A stretch of DNA of 64,000 nucleotides from Marinifilum sp. D737. Lineage in GTDB: Bacteria > Bacteroidota > Bacteroidia > Bacteroidales > Marinifilaceae. Under the pieces are notes generated by a model. The model was not told the origin of the DNA. It was given only the letters and a program-made list of their open reading frames with translations, and searched no databases. The position numbers were made by a program, and so were the translations under genes. Positions 1 to 7,111 of the stretch are shown piece by piece; position 1 is the stretch's first letter; each line of letters opens with the position of its first letter. Where the stretch lies: assembly GCF_026672275.1 (NCBI RefSeq), contig NZ_JANQCD010000001.1, positions 124,001 through 188,000 of the forward strand. The letters are read 5' to 3'.

Positions 1-91
1 TTATGTATTCAACAATTTCATTTAAACTTACTTTTCCAGAATATGTTGTTTCCAGAATTTGAGTCTGCTGATTAAAAAATGTTTTTATCAT
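1..91 (-). CDS. Partial hypothetical protein, N-terminus only
   Basis: An ATG at 91 opens a reading frame that runs leftward off the window without a stop, giving the first 30 residues (starting MIKTFFNQQ, then ILETTYSGKVSL). The pattern of a short strand, a glycine-containing turn and a helix beginning SLNEIVEYI resembles the start of small STAS/SpoIIAA-like proteins common in Bacteroidota, but 30 residues are too few to assign a family. The gene points away from the cbb3 locus and is separated from it by a repeat-bearing gap of about 450 bp. Confidence 0.45.
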   Translation of the reverse strand, partial: MIKTFFNQQTQILETTYSGKVSLNEIVEYI

Positions 92-207
92 AGCAATAAA
101 GTAGTGGTTTTATTCAGAGATTAATGGGAGTGTATATAAAACTAGCTTCGGTTTTTCTATCTTAATTAATAAGTTTTGTAAGATATCATCTATTGATAAA
201 AATAACA

Positions 208-463
208 AGCCCATTTCTAGGAGCTAAAAGTGTATTGATATCACCTAAAAGTCTAATGCTTGGAGCTAAAAGTATATTTATCCCATTTCAAAGTCTATTT
301 CTTGGAGTTGAAGATGTATTGATTTTATCTCAAAGTTCATTTCTTGGAGCTAAAAGTATATTGATTTCATCTCAAAGTCTATTGCTTGGGGTTGAAAGTG
401 TTCCGATATCATCTCAAAGTCCTCCGAGTTGATCTCAAAGTCATATCATTGGGGTTTAGAAGC
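208..463. repeat. 42-bp tandem repeat, five units plus a degenerate sixth
   Basis: Five consecutive 42-bp units begin at 208, 250, 292, 334 and 376, most ending in ATCTCAA followed by AGT. A decayed copy continues from 418. Each unit is itself two related 21-bp halves (about 14 of 21 positions shared in unit 4). Because 42 is a multiple of three, one frame stays open from a TTG at 193 to 432 and would encode a 14-residue repeat containing LGAKS/LGVES. There is no ATG and no clear ribosome binding site, so I treat this as a non-coding minisatellite-like array rather than a gene. It fills most of the gene-free stretch 92-549. Confidence 0.8.
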
Positions 464-466
464 AAT

Positions 467-499
467 AAAGGTGAGCTAAGGATTCATCCCGCTCACCTC
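467..499 (-). terminator. Probable terminator of the ccoGH-tauE end
   Basis: An 8-bp perfect stem, AGGTGAGC (469-476) with GCTCACCT (491-498), has a 14-nt loop. Read on the minus strand it is followed by a T-rich stretch. It lies about 50 bp past the stop codon of the TauE-like gene. Confidence 0.55.
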
Positions 500-549
500 T
501 GATGTAATATCATATCAGGAGCAAAATCTTGAGAAAATTGCTTGTTTGT

Positions 550-1275
550 TTAATGACAACAAGAAGGCTTTTCTTGTTGAGCTTCTTCAACCGGAACTGT
601 CATTGCTTTTTCAGGAGGGCTTAAATATGGAATTCCCAGGCTTAATCCACGAAGAATGAATAGCACGCCAATAAAAACAATTGCATACGGAATCAGTTTG
701 GTTATTTTTTTGCGCAGTTCCAGTGTAATCATGTTTCCGATAAGAGAAATTGCCAAAAGCATTGGTAAAGTTCCCAGTCCGAATATAAACATGAACAAGC
801 TACCGCTGGCCGATGATCCTGTTGCAATAGCACCTGCAATGGCAAAGTATACCAATCCACAAGGCAATAAGCCATTTAATAATCCAATCATTAACAATGA
901 GCTATAACTTCGCTGAGCAAATAGTTTTCCCAATGACATTTTTAATTTGCCTACGAATGAGAATACCCCTTTGTCGGCATTGAATCGATTTTTATAGATG
1001 GATGGTGTTATGACTGAAAGAATCATTATGGCTCCCATAATAATGGATACCCATTGTTGAAATCCGCTCATTACCAATCCACGCCCCAGAAGTCCGAATA
1101 CAGCTCCCATTACCGCATAGGTAATTGCTCTACCCAAATTGTATAAAACGCCACCAAAGATTCTGGCTAACCACGAATCTGTTTTTAGTGGAATTGCCAA
1201 TGCTATAGGACCACACATTCCAACGCAGTGGAAGCTGCCCAAAAGCCCTAATGTTAATGCTGATATATATACCAT
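550..1275 (-). CDS. Sulfite exporter TauE/SafE-type (UreH_2-like) membrane protein
   Basis: Multi-pass inner-membrane protein with the signature GLLGSFHCVGMCGP in its first membrane segment and a second half-repeat with GLLPCGLVY. This pattern marks the UreH_2/TauE group often found beside cbb3 oxidase genes and thought to help oxidase maturation or copper handling. The cargo is not visible from sequence. I chose the ATG at 1275 (MVYISALTLG). The frame extends 13 codons further, but that part lies in an inverted repeat. The protein ends with Cys-Cys-His, a possible metal-binding tail. It is the last gene of the cco cluster, separated from ccoH by the GxxExxY cassette. Confidence 0.8.
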   Translation of the reverse strand: MVYISALTLGLLGSFHCVGMCGPIALAIPLKTDSWLARIFGGVLYNLGRAITYAVMGAVFGLLGRGLVMSGFQQWVSIIMGAIMILSVITPSIYKNRFNADKGVFSFVGKLKMSLGKLFAQRSYSSLLMIGLLNGLLPCGLVYFAIAGAIATGSSASGSLFMFIFGLGTLPMLLAISLIGNMITLELRKKITKLIPYAIVFIGVLFILRGLSLGIPYLSPPEKAMTVPVEEAQQEKPSCCH

Positions 1276-1288
1276 GTGTTTGTTTTGT

Positions 1289-1335
1289 TTAACCACAAAG
1301 TGCACTAAGTTCATTCACAAAGAACACTAAGCTTT
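1289..1335. repeat. Left inverted repeat of GxxExxY cassette 1
   Basis: This 47-bp sequence is an imperfect reverse complement of 1753-1799. The outer eight bases TTAACCAC match exactly, and a central CAAAGAACAC also matches. It is built from short units of the form CACnAAG repeated about every 9 bp. It touches the stop codon of the GxxExxY gene and lies just upstream of the TauE-like start. Confidence 0.75.
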
Positions 1336-1726
1336 AAAATATTACTCTTCTGATACCATGTTTTAGCGATTTGACATTGAAGTTAACCAACAAGCCCAAT
1401 TTGCATTTGGAAAGTTTCAGGTATGTTAATATCTGTGCCAAATGAACATCATTTAAAGTTTCAACAGACTTTATTTCTACAATTACAGAGCTTTCTACCA
1501 GAAGATCTAGCCTATATCCACTTTCAAGTTTCACATCTTTATAAACCAGAGGAAGCGCTTTTTGCTTCTCAACATGTAAGCCTTCCTGACAAAGTTCATA
1601 AAACAAACATTCTTCATAGGCACTTTCCAATAAACCAGGCCCTAAAGCTGTATGAACTCTAAATGCACAGTCGAGAACCTTCTTATAGATAATTTCTCTG
1701 CTTAAGCTTGAAGTGCTTTGTACCAT
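1334..1726 (-). CDS. GxxExxY family protein (PD-(D/E)XK-like)
   Basis: A 130-residue protein of the GxxExxY family (Pfam PDDEXK_3). The naming motif GLLESAY is at about residues 31-37, and the nuclease-like core shows YRLDLLV followed by VIVEIK at about residues 72-86. The function of this family is not established; the core suggests nucleic acid binding or cleavage. Neighbours are cbb3 assembly genes, to which it has no obvious link. It looks like an insertion between ccoH and the TauE-like gene. A distant paralogue is at 49152-49541. Confidence 0.88.
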   Translation of the reverse strand: MVQSTSSLSREIIYKKVLDCAFRVHTALGPGLLESAYEECLFYELCQEGLHVEKQKALPLVYKDVKLESGYRLDLLVESSVIVEIKSVETLNDVHLAQILTYLKLSKCKLGLLVNFNVKSLKHGIRRVIF

Positions 1727-1752
1727 ACTCTGATGTTACTAACTGTTATTTA

Positions 1753-1799
1753 TAAACTTTGTGTTCTTTGCGAAATGCCTTCGTGTCCTTAGTGGTTAA
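1753..1799. repeat. Right inverted repeat of GxxExxY cassette 1
   Basis: Imperfect reverse complement of 1289-1335, again with a roughly 9-bp internal period. It ends exactly one base before the ccoH stop codon (minus-strand TAA at 1800-1802). Confidence 0.75.
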
Positions 1800-2246
1800 T
1801 TACTTACTCAAATAAATCGCCTCTTCCTTATAGTAAGGAACATCATTAAAAACCCAATCTATTTTAATGGTGTATCGGCCTTTTAATAGGTTACTTGTGT
1901 TTAAAATATGAACGCCGCTATCGTTTAAGGCTAATTTATATTTTAGGTCCAAATCGTAATCGGCAGGTCGGTACACAATGATGTCACCTTTTACACCCGA
2001 TTTCATACCTGCAGGAAAAGTAATTTTAATATGATCTCCTACCTGTTCAATACTTACGGGGGTTTCCAGCTGCTGTGCATTTCTAATCTTATTGATTTTA
2101 TCCTGATGTTTCACCCCGGAAGGATAGTAATCCTTCGATACCAGGTTAATTTTTTGAGTTGTACTAAATCCAACAAAAATCAATACACCAATAACGTATA
2201 TCGATGCCATGATTCCCAGCTTTGTTCCCCAATTCAATTTCTTCAT
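1800..2246 (-). CDS. ccoH: cbb3 oxidase assembly protein CcoH/FixH family
   Basis: A 148-residue protein with one N-terminal membrane segment (about residues 9-28) and a periplasmic beta-rich domain, the layout of FixH/CcoH. The motif LVSKDYYPSGVKHQDKI matches the conserved region just after the membrane segment. FixH/CcoH proteins assist assembly or stability of cbb3 oxidase. It follows ccoG with a 30-bp gap and is probably co-transcribed with it. The gene end abuts the inverted repeat of the GxxExxY cassette. Confidence 0.85.
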   Translation of the reverse strand: MKKLNWGTKLGIMASIYVIGVLIFVGFSTTQKINLVSKDYYPSGVKHQDKINKIRNAQQLETPVSIEQVGDHIKITFPAGMKSGVKGDIIVYRPADYDLDLKYKLALNDSGVHILNTSNLLKGRYTIKIDWVFNDVPYYKEEAIYLSK

Positions 2247-2276
2247 CTTATAAGCCTCTATGTATTTATCAGTCCA

Positions 2277-3677
2277 TTAATTTGGCCCAACAAAAGTTAA
2301 TTCCACCTCTTCAATTAATTTCTGATCTGCATATACTCCAATGCTAATTGGTACTTTATCGCCTTTAATTTCCGACTTAGGGAGAATGGCAAAAAATACA
2401 CCTTCTCTTATTGAGCTTGCATCAGCTTTTAATTCTTCACCAATTACCTTAATCTCACCTTCGTGATCCATAATTTTAAAGTGAATCGGCACTTCTTCGG
2501 TAGTTTTGTTCACCACCTTAAAGTTATACATATTACTGATTTTACCATTGTCTTGCTGCTGGAACATTAAGCCAGGTGTACGCAGAATAATTGCTTCCAA
2601 ATCGGTTCTTGAGGCAAATAATCCTATCACAACACCGATTAATGCGGTAAGTACAATTGTATAAGCAATTTTACGAACCGGCCAGTTGTTCTTTTTGCCT
2701 TCGGCGATATTCTTTTCAGAATCGAAACGAATTAATCCCTTAGGTTTCCCAACCCATTCCATTACCGAATTACATTCATCAATACAGGCAGTACAGTTGA
2801 TACATTCCAATTGAGTTCCATCACGAACATCAATACCTGTCGGACAAACATCAACGCATTGGTAGCAATCTATACAATCTCCTTTTCCTTCTTCTTCGCG
2901 ATCTTCACCAGCTTCAAGCGGAGCACGTTCTTCGCCTCGTTTGTAGTCATACGCAACCACAATGGTGTTCGAATCCAGCAACACACCTTGCAGTCTGCCG
3001 TATGGGCAAATCATTGAACAAACCTGTTCTCTTAATTTGGCAAATACAAAGTACATTACACCTGAGAAGGCTAATGCCACAGTAAAACCAACTTTATGCT
3101 CTGATATGGGATCGTTTATGATTTTCCACAATTCATCTATTCCAATAATGTAACTTAGGAAAGTATTTGTGATCAAGAAACAGATGGCATAAAAGAGAAC
3201 TGTCTTTAAGCCTTTTTTCCAGAACTTTTCAAAGTTAAAGGATTGGGCATCTAGTTTCCTTTGTTCCTGGTGTGAGCCTTCGATTAGGTATTCGATTTTT
3301 CTGAAGATGAACTCCATAAAAACAGTTTGTGGACAAGTCCACCCACACCAAATTCTACCGTAAGAAACGGTGAAAAATACGATGAAAACAAATAGAGTGA
3401 TCATCGAAAAAAGAAAGATATGGAAATCCTGTGGCCAGAATCTTATACCAAACAGAATAAACTTACGCTCCAGAACATTTAACAGAAACAAAGGTTCACC
3501 GCCTACTTTTATAAATGGTAAGCCAAACATCAGCGCAAGCAATGTATAGCTTACTATATTTCTGTAGTTATAAAGTTTACCTTTTGGTTTCTGGGCGTAA
3601 ACCCATCTTCGCTTTCCACTATCATTCAGTGTTGCCAACTGATCGCGATAAGTGTTGTAAGGATTTTCAGGAGCCAT
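2277..3677 (-). CDS. ccoG: Cytochrome c oxidase accessory protein CcoG (FixG/RdxA)
   Basis: Membrane-bound ferredoxin-like protein of 466 residues. The N-terminal half carries several membrane segments with the NosR/RdxA-type motif WCGWTCPQTVF and, later, CSMICPYGRLQG. Two 4Fe-4S motifs follow, CIDCYQCVDVCPTGID and CINCTACIDECNSVM. The C-terminus is a periplasmic Ig-like domain. In other bacteria CcoG reduces copper(II) for the CcoI/CcoA copper supply to cbb3 oxidase. The chosen ATG (MAPENPYN) removes nine residues of an upstream extension that looks non-coding. It lies between ccoP and ccoH. Confidence 0.93.
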   Translation of the reverse strand: MAPENPYNTYRDQLATLNDSGKRRWVYAQKPKGKLYNYRNIVSYTLLALMFGLPFIKVGGEPLFLLNVLERKFILFGIRFWPQDFHIFLFSMITLFVFIVFFTVSYGRIWCGWTCPQTVFMEFIFRKIEYLIEGSHQEQRKLDAQSFNFEKFWKKGLKTVLFYAICFLITNTFLSYIIGIDELWKIINDPISEHKVGFTVALAFSGVMYFVFAKLREQVCSMICPYGRLQGVLLDSNTIVVAYDYKRGEERAPLEAGEDREEEGKGDCIDCYQCVDVCPTGIDVRDGTQLECINCTACIDECNSVMEWVGKPKGLIRFDSEKNIAEGKKNNWPVRKIAYTIVLTALIGVVIGLFASRTDLEAIILRTPGLMFQQQDNGKISNMYNFKVVNKTTEEVPIHFKIMDHEGEIKVIGEELKADASSIREGVFFAILPKSEIKGDKVPISIGVYADQKLIEEVELTFVGPN

Positions 3678-3756
3678 TGTTGTTTTGTTTTTGCCACAAA
3701 TCAATTTTGCGGTTTTAACTCACAAGAATATAGATTCTTTGTAATATGATTTTGAA

Positions 3757-3829
3757 TTAGCTCCAAGCTTCAAGTCTCAAGCCTCAAGTTCATATTCTTG
3801 AAGCTTGTAACTTGAAACTTGGAGCTTAA
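3757..3829. repeat. Long imperfect hairpin with 7-bp internal period
   Basis: About 32 bp on the left (3757-3788) pair with 3797-3829, with only a handful of mismatches and a loop of about 8 nt. Both arms are runs of a 7-bp unit such as CTTGAAG/CTTGTAA/CTTGAAA/CTTGGAG. It separates ccoP from ccoG and could attenuate or terminate the transcript or stabilise the ccoP mRNA end. Confidence 0.75.
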
Positions 3830-3833
3830 TATT

Positions 3834-4397
3834 TTACTCTACTAGTTCTCCTTGAGCTTCTCGTGCATTAGGAGGATTAGTTCCTTGTAAGCTCATGGTG
3901 TAACTTGAAACTTGTAGCATTTGTTCAGGAGAAAGTTGGTTTTGCCAGGCTAGCATTCCTTTTAGAGGTTTACCTACCTTAATAATTTGGTAAACATCCT
4001 GCAAAGAACCTCCGTTTAGCCAGTATTTGTCTGTAAGGTTCGGTCCAATTGCATTTCCTTCTCCAACTGCACCGTGACATGCAATACAGTTCTTGTCGTA
4101 GATTTCTTTTCCTTTGGCAAGATTGTCTGCATCCGTCATTAAAACCAATGCATTCTCATCAAACTTAGGTTTTGGTTTGTTTGCTTCAGCCAGGGCCATT
4201 TCCTTGTTGTATTCTGCAATCTGCAAATCATCTCCGAATACATGGTAGCGGAAAATGTAAACTGCCGAAAACACAATGGTTGCATAGAATAAGTATCGCC
4301 ACCATTTTGGCATTGGATTATTCAATTCTTTGATGCCATCGTAATCGTGATCGCTAATCAGGTGCTTGTTTTCTTCAATATATTTATCGTTATCCAT
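3834..4397 (-). CDS. ccoP: cbb3 oxidase cytochrome c subunit III (CcoP), single haem
   Basis: A 187-residue membrane-anchored cytochrome c. An N-terminal cytoplasmic stretch is followed by PMPKWWRYLFYATIVFS, the CcoP_N-type membrane segment. A class I cytochrome domain follows with one CIACH haem site at residues 104-108 and a probable axial Met in GMLAW. Proteobacterial CcoP normally has two haems, and only one CxxCH is present here. It lies between ccoQ and ccoG in the cco cluster and acts as the electron entry subunit. Confidence 0.92.
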   Translation of the reverse strand: MDNDKYIEENKHLISDHDYDGIKELNNPMPKWWRYLFYATIVFSAVYIFRYHVFGDDLQIAEYNKEMALAEANKPKPKFDENALVLMTDADNLAKGKEIYDKNCIACHGAVGEGNAIGPNLTDKYWLNGGSLQDVYQIIKVGKPLKGMLAWQNQLSPEQMLQVSSYTMSLQGTNPPNAREAQGELVE

Positions 4398-4413
4398 TGG
4401 TATAGATTTAGGG

Positions 4414-4614
4414 TCAATTATTATTTATCTCAGAAGAATCCATATCATCTTCATCAAGAGCATAGCTTTCCATTTGAACGAAATAGGCCTTGTTACTTTT
4501 CTTAAAAGCCCACCAAACCATTCCTGCAAAAAACAGGAAGAAAATCAGTAATGAGATACTTGGAAAGAACCCCACATCTGATATGCCTTGTAAGTAATGA
4601 CTAACTAATTTCAT
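4414..4614 (-). CDS. ccoQ: CcoQ-like small cbb3 oxidase subunit
   Basis: A 66-residue protein with one hydrophobic segment (about residues 17-37, ISLLIFFLFFAGMVWWAF), followed by KKSNKAYF and an acidic tail. The segment plus its position between ccoNO and ccoP match CcoQ/FixQ, which stabilises the oxidase complex. The family is short and poorly conserved, so the call rests mainly on position. Confidence 0.75.
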   Translation of the reverse strand: MKLVSHYLQGISDVGFFPSISLLIFFLFFAGMVWWAFKKSNKAYFVQMESYALDEDDMDSSEINNN

Positions 4615-4628
4615 ATTTTTATTTTTTA

Positions 4629-4717
4629 GTATTGAGTGTCAAGTAATGAGTACAGAGTACTTTAGTTAAACTTTTTATCTCTGTGACTCATTTACTCATT
4701 CACTAATTCCTCATTTA
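4629..4717. repeat. Short-period inverted repeat between ccoNO and ccoQ
   Basis: A left arm around 4632-4655 (GAGTGTCAAGTAATGAGTACAGAG) and a right arm around 4679-4717 are imperfect reverse complements. The right arm is made of roughly 8-bp repeats of the form ACTCATTT/ACTCATTC. The right arm runs over the ccoNO stop codon. Confidence 0.6.
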
Positions 4718-6859
4718 CTCCTTAACTGATATATCTCTACCCAAACGCTGCAGGTATGCAATCAAAGCAATAATCTCTTTGTCGCTTGTAACATCAATTC
4801 CATTTGCATTCAAATCAGCAGCAATCTCTTCGGCTTGTTTTTTCAAATCATCGTTTGCCACCTGATCGTAATTAGCAGGATATGGAGCTTCATCGTAAGG
4901 AACTCCAAGTGTGGTCATTGCTCTGATCTTCGCTGGAGTTGATGAGATATCCAATTCATCTTTAATCAACCATGGATATTTAGGCATGATTGATTGCGCA
5001 TTCATCTTCTGAGGATCCAACATGTGGTTGTAATGCCATACATTGGTCTTGTACATTTTACCACCAGGAACACCGGTGCGAGCCAAATCCGGACCAGTAC
5101 GTTTCGATCCCCAAAGGTGTGGGTGATCATATACAAATTCACCAGCTTTAGAATATTCACCATAACGTTCCGTTTCAGATCTGAATGGACGAACCATTTG
5201 CGAGTGACATGTGTTACATCCTTCACGGATATAAATATCACGACCTTGAAGCTCAAGTGGCGTATATGGTTTCACACTTTCAATGGTTGGTACATTTGAT
5301 TTGATCAAGTAAGTTGGAATGATCTCGAAAGCACCACCAATTAAAATAGCCACAGTAGAAAGTACCATGAACTGAACTGGTTTTCTCTCTAACCAACGGT
5401 GTAAGCCTTCACCTTTTTCACGCTTCTTAGGAGAGTGTAATGCAGGAGCAGAAGCTTCTTCATTATCTGCACATTTACCTGAAGCAGCTGTCTTTAAGAG
5501 GTTGTAAACCATCAAGAACAAACTTGCAAAGTATAATAATCCACCAAGAACACGTACGTGATACATTGGAAGAATCTGGGTAATGGTTTCAAGGAAGTTA
5601 GGGTAAGCCAATAATCCGTCAGGAGTAAATTCTTTCCACATTAAAGTTTGAACTACAGCTCCCCAGTACAATGGCAATGCATAGAAAATCATACCTAATG
5701 TTCCCATCCAGAAGTGAGCATTCGCCAATTTTTCCGAATACAACTTGGTCTTCCACATTTTTGGGAATAGGTAGTAAAGCATACCAAAAGTTAAGAATCC
5801 ATTCCAACCCATTGCTCCAATGTGAACGTGAGCAATTGTCCAGTCGGTATAGTGTGTTAATGAGTTCACCCATTTTAATGACATCATTGGACCTTCGAAA
5901 GTTGACATACCGTAAGCGGTTACGGCAACCACCATAAATTTCAATGTTGCGCTATCGCGAACTTTATCCCAAGCACCACGAAGCGTAAGCAATCCGTTGA
6001 ACATACCTCCCCAAGATGGAGCAATCAACATGATTGAGAATACAACTCCTAATGATTGAGCCCAATCAGGAAGCGCGGTGTATAACAAGTGGTGAGGACC
6101 AGCCCAGATATAAAGGAATACCAATGCCCAGAAGTGAATAATCGATAATCGGTATGAGTATACCGGACGATTCGCCGCCTTAGGCAAGAAGTAGTACATC
6201 AATCCCAAATAAGGAGTGGTTAGGAAGAATGCCACGGCATTATGTCCGTACCACCATTGTACCAAAGCATCCTGAACACCTGCATAAACCGGGTATGACT
6301 GAATCCAGCTATAAGGAAGCTCGATTGAGTTACCAATGTGAAGTACTGCAACAGTTACAAAGGTTGCGATATAGAACCAAATGGAAACATATAGGTGATC
6401 GGCTCTACGTCTTAGAATTGTACCAAACATGTTCCATCCAAATACCACCCAAATAATGGTAATTGCGATGTCGATTGGCCATTCCAATTCTGCATACTCT
6501 TTACTGGTAGTGATACCAAGTACGAAAGTAATGGCTGCAGAAACAATAATTGCCTGCCATCCCCAAAAGTGAACCCAGCTTAGTTTATCGCTAAACATCC
6601 TGGCTTTTAGCAATCGCTGCAGCGAATAGTATACTGCGGCAAAAATACCATTCCCAACAAATGCGAAAATTACCGCATTGGTGTGGATTGGACGAATACG
6701 TCCGAAAGTGGTGTATTCCAAATTAAAGTTAAAAACAGGGAAAGCAAGCTGCAAGGCTGCCAATAACCCTACCAACATTCCGACTACACCCCAAAGAATG
6801 GTTGCGTAGGCAAAATATTTAACGATTTTGTTATCGTAAGAAAAATGTTGTGTTTCCAT
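4715..6859 (-). CDS. ccoNO: Fused cbb3 oxidase subunits I and II (CcoN-CcoO)
   Basis: A 714-residue fusion protein. Residues 1 to about 460 form the haem-copper oxidase subunit CcoN. Candidate ligands are His59 (low-spin haem), His206 and the His256-His257 pair (copper), and His344/His346 (haems). After a charged linker at about 460-490, a membrane segment begins the CcoO part, with one haem c site CNTCH at 548-552 and the typical SQMVRPF following. The two subunits are separate genes in Proteobacteria; the fusion is usual for Bacteroidota. It reduces oxygen to water at low oxygen. It lies between ccoS (4-bp gap) and ccoQ. Confidence 0.97.
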   Translation of the reverse strand: METQHFSYDNKIVKYFAYATILWGVVGMLVGLLAALQLAFPVFNFNLEYTTFGRIRPIHTNAVIFAFVGNGIFAAVYYSLQRLLKARMFSDKLSWVHFWGWQAIIVSAAITFVLGITTSKEYAELEWPIDIAITIIWVVFGWNMFGTILRRRADHLYVSIWFYIATFVTVAVLHIGNSIELPYSWIQSYPVYAGVQDALVQWWYGHNAVAFFLTTPYLGLMYYFLPKAANRPVYSYRLSIIHFWALVFLYIWAGPHHLLYTALPDWAQSLGVVFSIMLIAPSWGGMFNGLLTLRGAWDKVRDSATLKFMVVAVTAYGMSTFEGPMMSLKWVNSLTHYTDWTIAHVHIGAMGWNGFLTFGMLYYLFPKMWKTKLYSEKLANAHFWMGTLGMIFYALPLYWGAVVQTLMWKEFTPDGLLAYPNFLETITQILPMYHVRVLGGLLYFASLFLMVYNLLKTAASGKCADNEEASAPALHSPKKREKGEGLHRWLERKPVQFMVLSTVAILIGGAFEIIPTYLIKSNVPTIESVKPYTPLELQGRDIYIREGCNTCHSQMVRPFRSETERYGEYSKAGEFVYDHPHLWGSKRTGPDLARTGVPGGKMYKTNVWHYNHMLDPQKMNAQSIMPKYPWLIKDELDISSTPAKIRAMTTLGVPYDEAPYPANYDQVANDDLKKQAEEIAADLNANGIDVTSDKEIIALIAYLQRLGRDISVKE

Positions 6860-6863
6860 TAAA

Positions 6864-7064
6864 TTAAGATTTATGGTTCTTCTTTGCTGTATTTTCTAGA
6901 TCTAATAATTCTTCGGCCTTCTTCTCTTTATCTTCGAATAAAATTCTTACCGAAGGAGAGTAGGAGTCATCGTATTGCCCTTTTTTAACGGCCCATAGAA
7001 ATCCAATTAGGAATCCTCCTGCCACTAGCATACTCACACCGATTAAAACGAACAATACACTCAT
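6864..7064 (-). CDS. ccoS: cbb3 oxidase assembly protein CcoS
   Basis: A 66-residue protein starting MSVLFVLIGVSMLVAGGFLIGFLWAVKKGQYDD, the highly characteristic CcoS/FixS sequence: one membrane segment, then GQYDD. CcoS is needed for cofactor insertion into cbb3 oxidase. It stops 4 bp before the ccoNO start, which implies translational coupling. Its C-terminal half is charged and longer than in some homologues. Confidence 0.93.
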   Translation of the reverse strand: MSVLFVLIGVSMLVAGGFLIGFLWAVKKGQYDDSYSPSVRILFEDKEKKAEELLDLENTAKKNHKS

Positions 7065-7071
7065 ATTTTAT

Positions 7072-7104
7072 AACTGTTAGCTATTAGCTTAAGGCTTCTA
7101 GCTG
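7072..7104. repeat. Heptad-repeat element between ccoI and ccoS
   Basis: Four consecutive 7-bp units (CTGTTAG, CTATTAG, CTTAAGG, CTTCTAG) followed by CTGG occupy the 47-bp gap. It is the same class of short-period sequence seen at 3757, 44441, 45541, 56720 and 60211. Confidence 0.55.
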
Positions 7105-7111
7105 GTTTATA

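Larger units (their letters stand above)
1289..1799 (-). mobile_element. Inverted-repeat-bounded GxxExxY cassette 1 (putative)
   Basis: A 511-bp unit consisting of one GxxExxY gene between imperfect 47-bp inverted repeats. It sits between ccoH and the TauE-like gene in the same orientation as the operon, and its right repeat abuts the ccoH stop codon at 1800. A second unit of the same architecture occurs at 49112-49581. No transposase is encoded, so mobility is inferred only from architecture and position. Confidence 0.5.

Noticed and set aside
193-432. Open frame of 79 codons over the 42-bp repeat as a protein-coding gene
   Set aside because: It starts only at TTG, has no recognisable ribosome binding site, and its openness follows from the repeat length being a multiple of three.
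208-463. Repeat array as a CRISPR
   Set aside because: The units are directly adjacent with no unique spacers, they vary between copies, and no cas genes are nearby.
1289-1799. GxxExxY cassette as a classical insertion sequence
   Set aside because: There is no transposase and no evident target-site duplication; only the inverted repeats and position suggest mobility.
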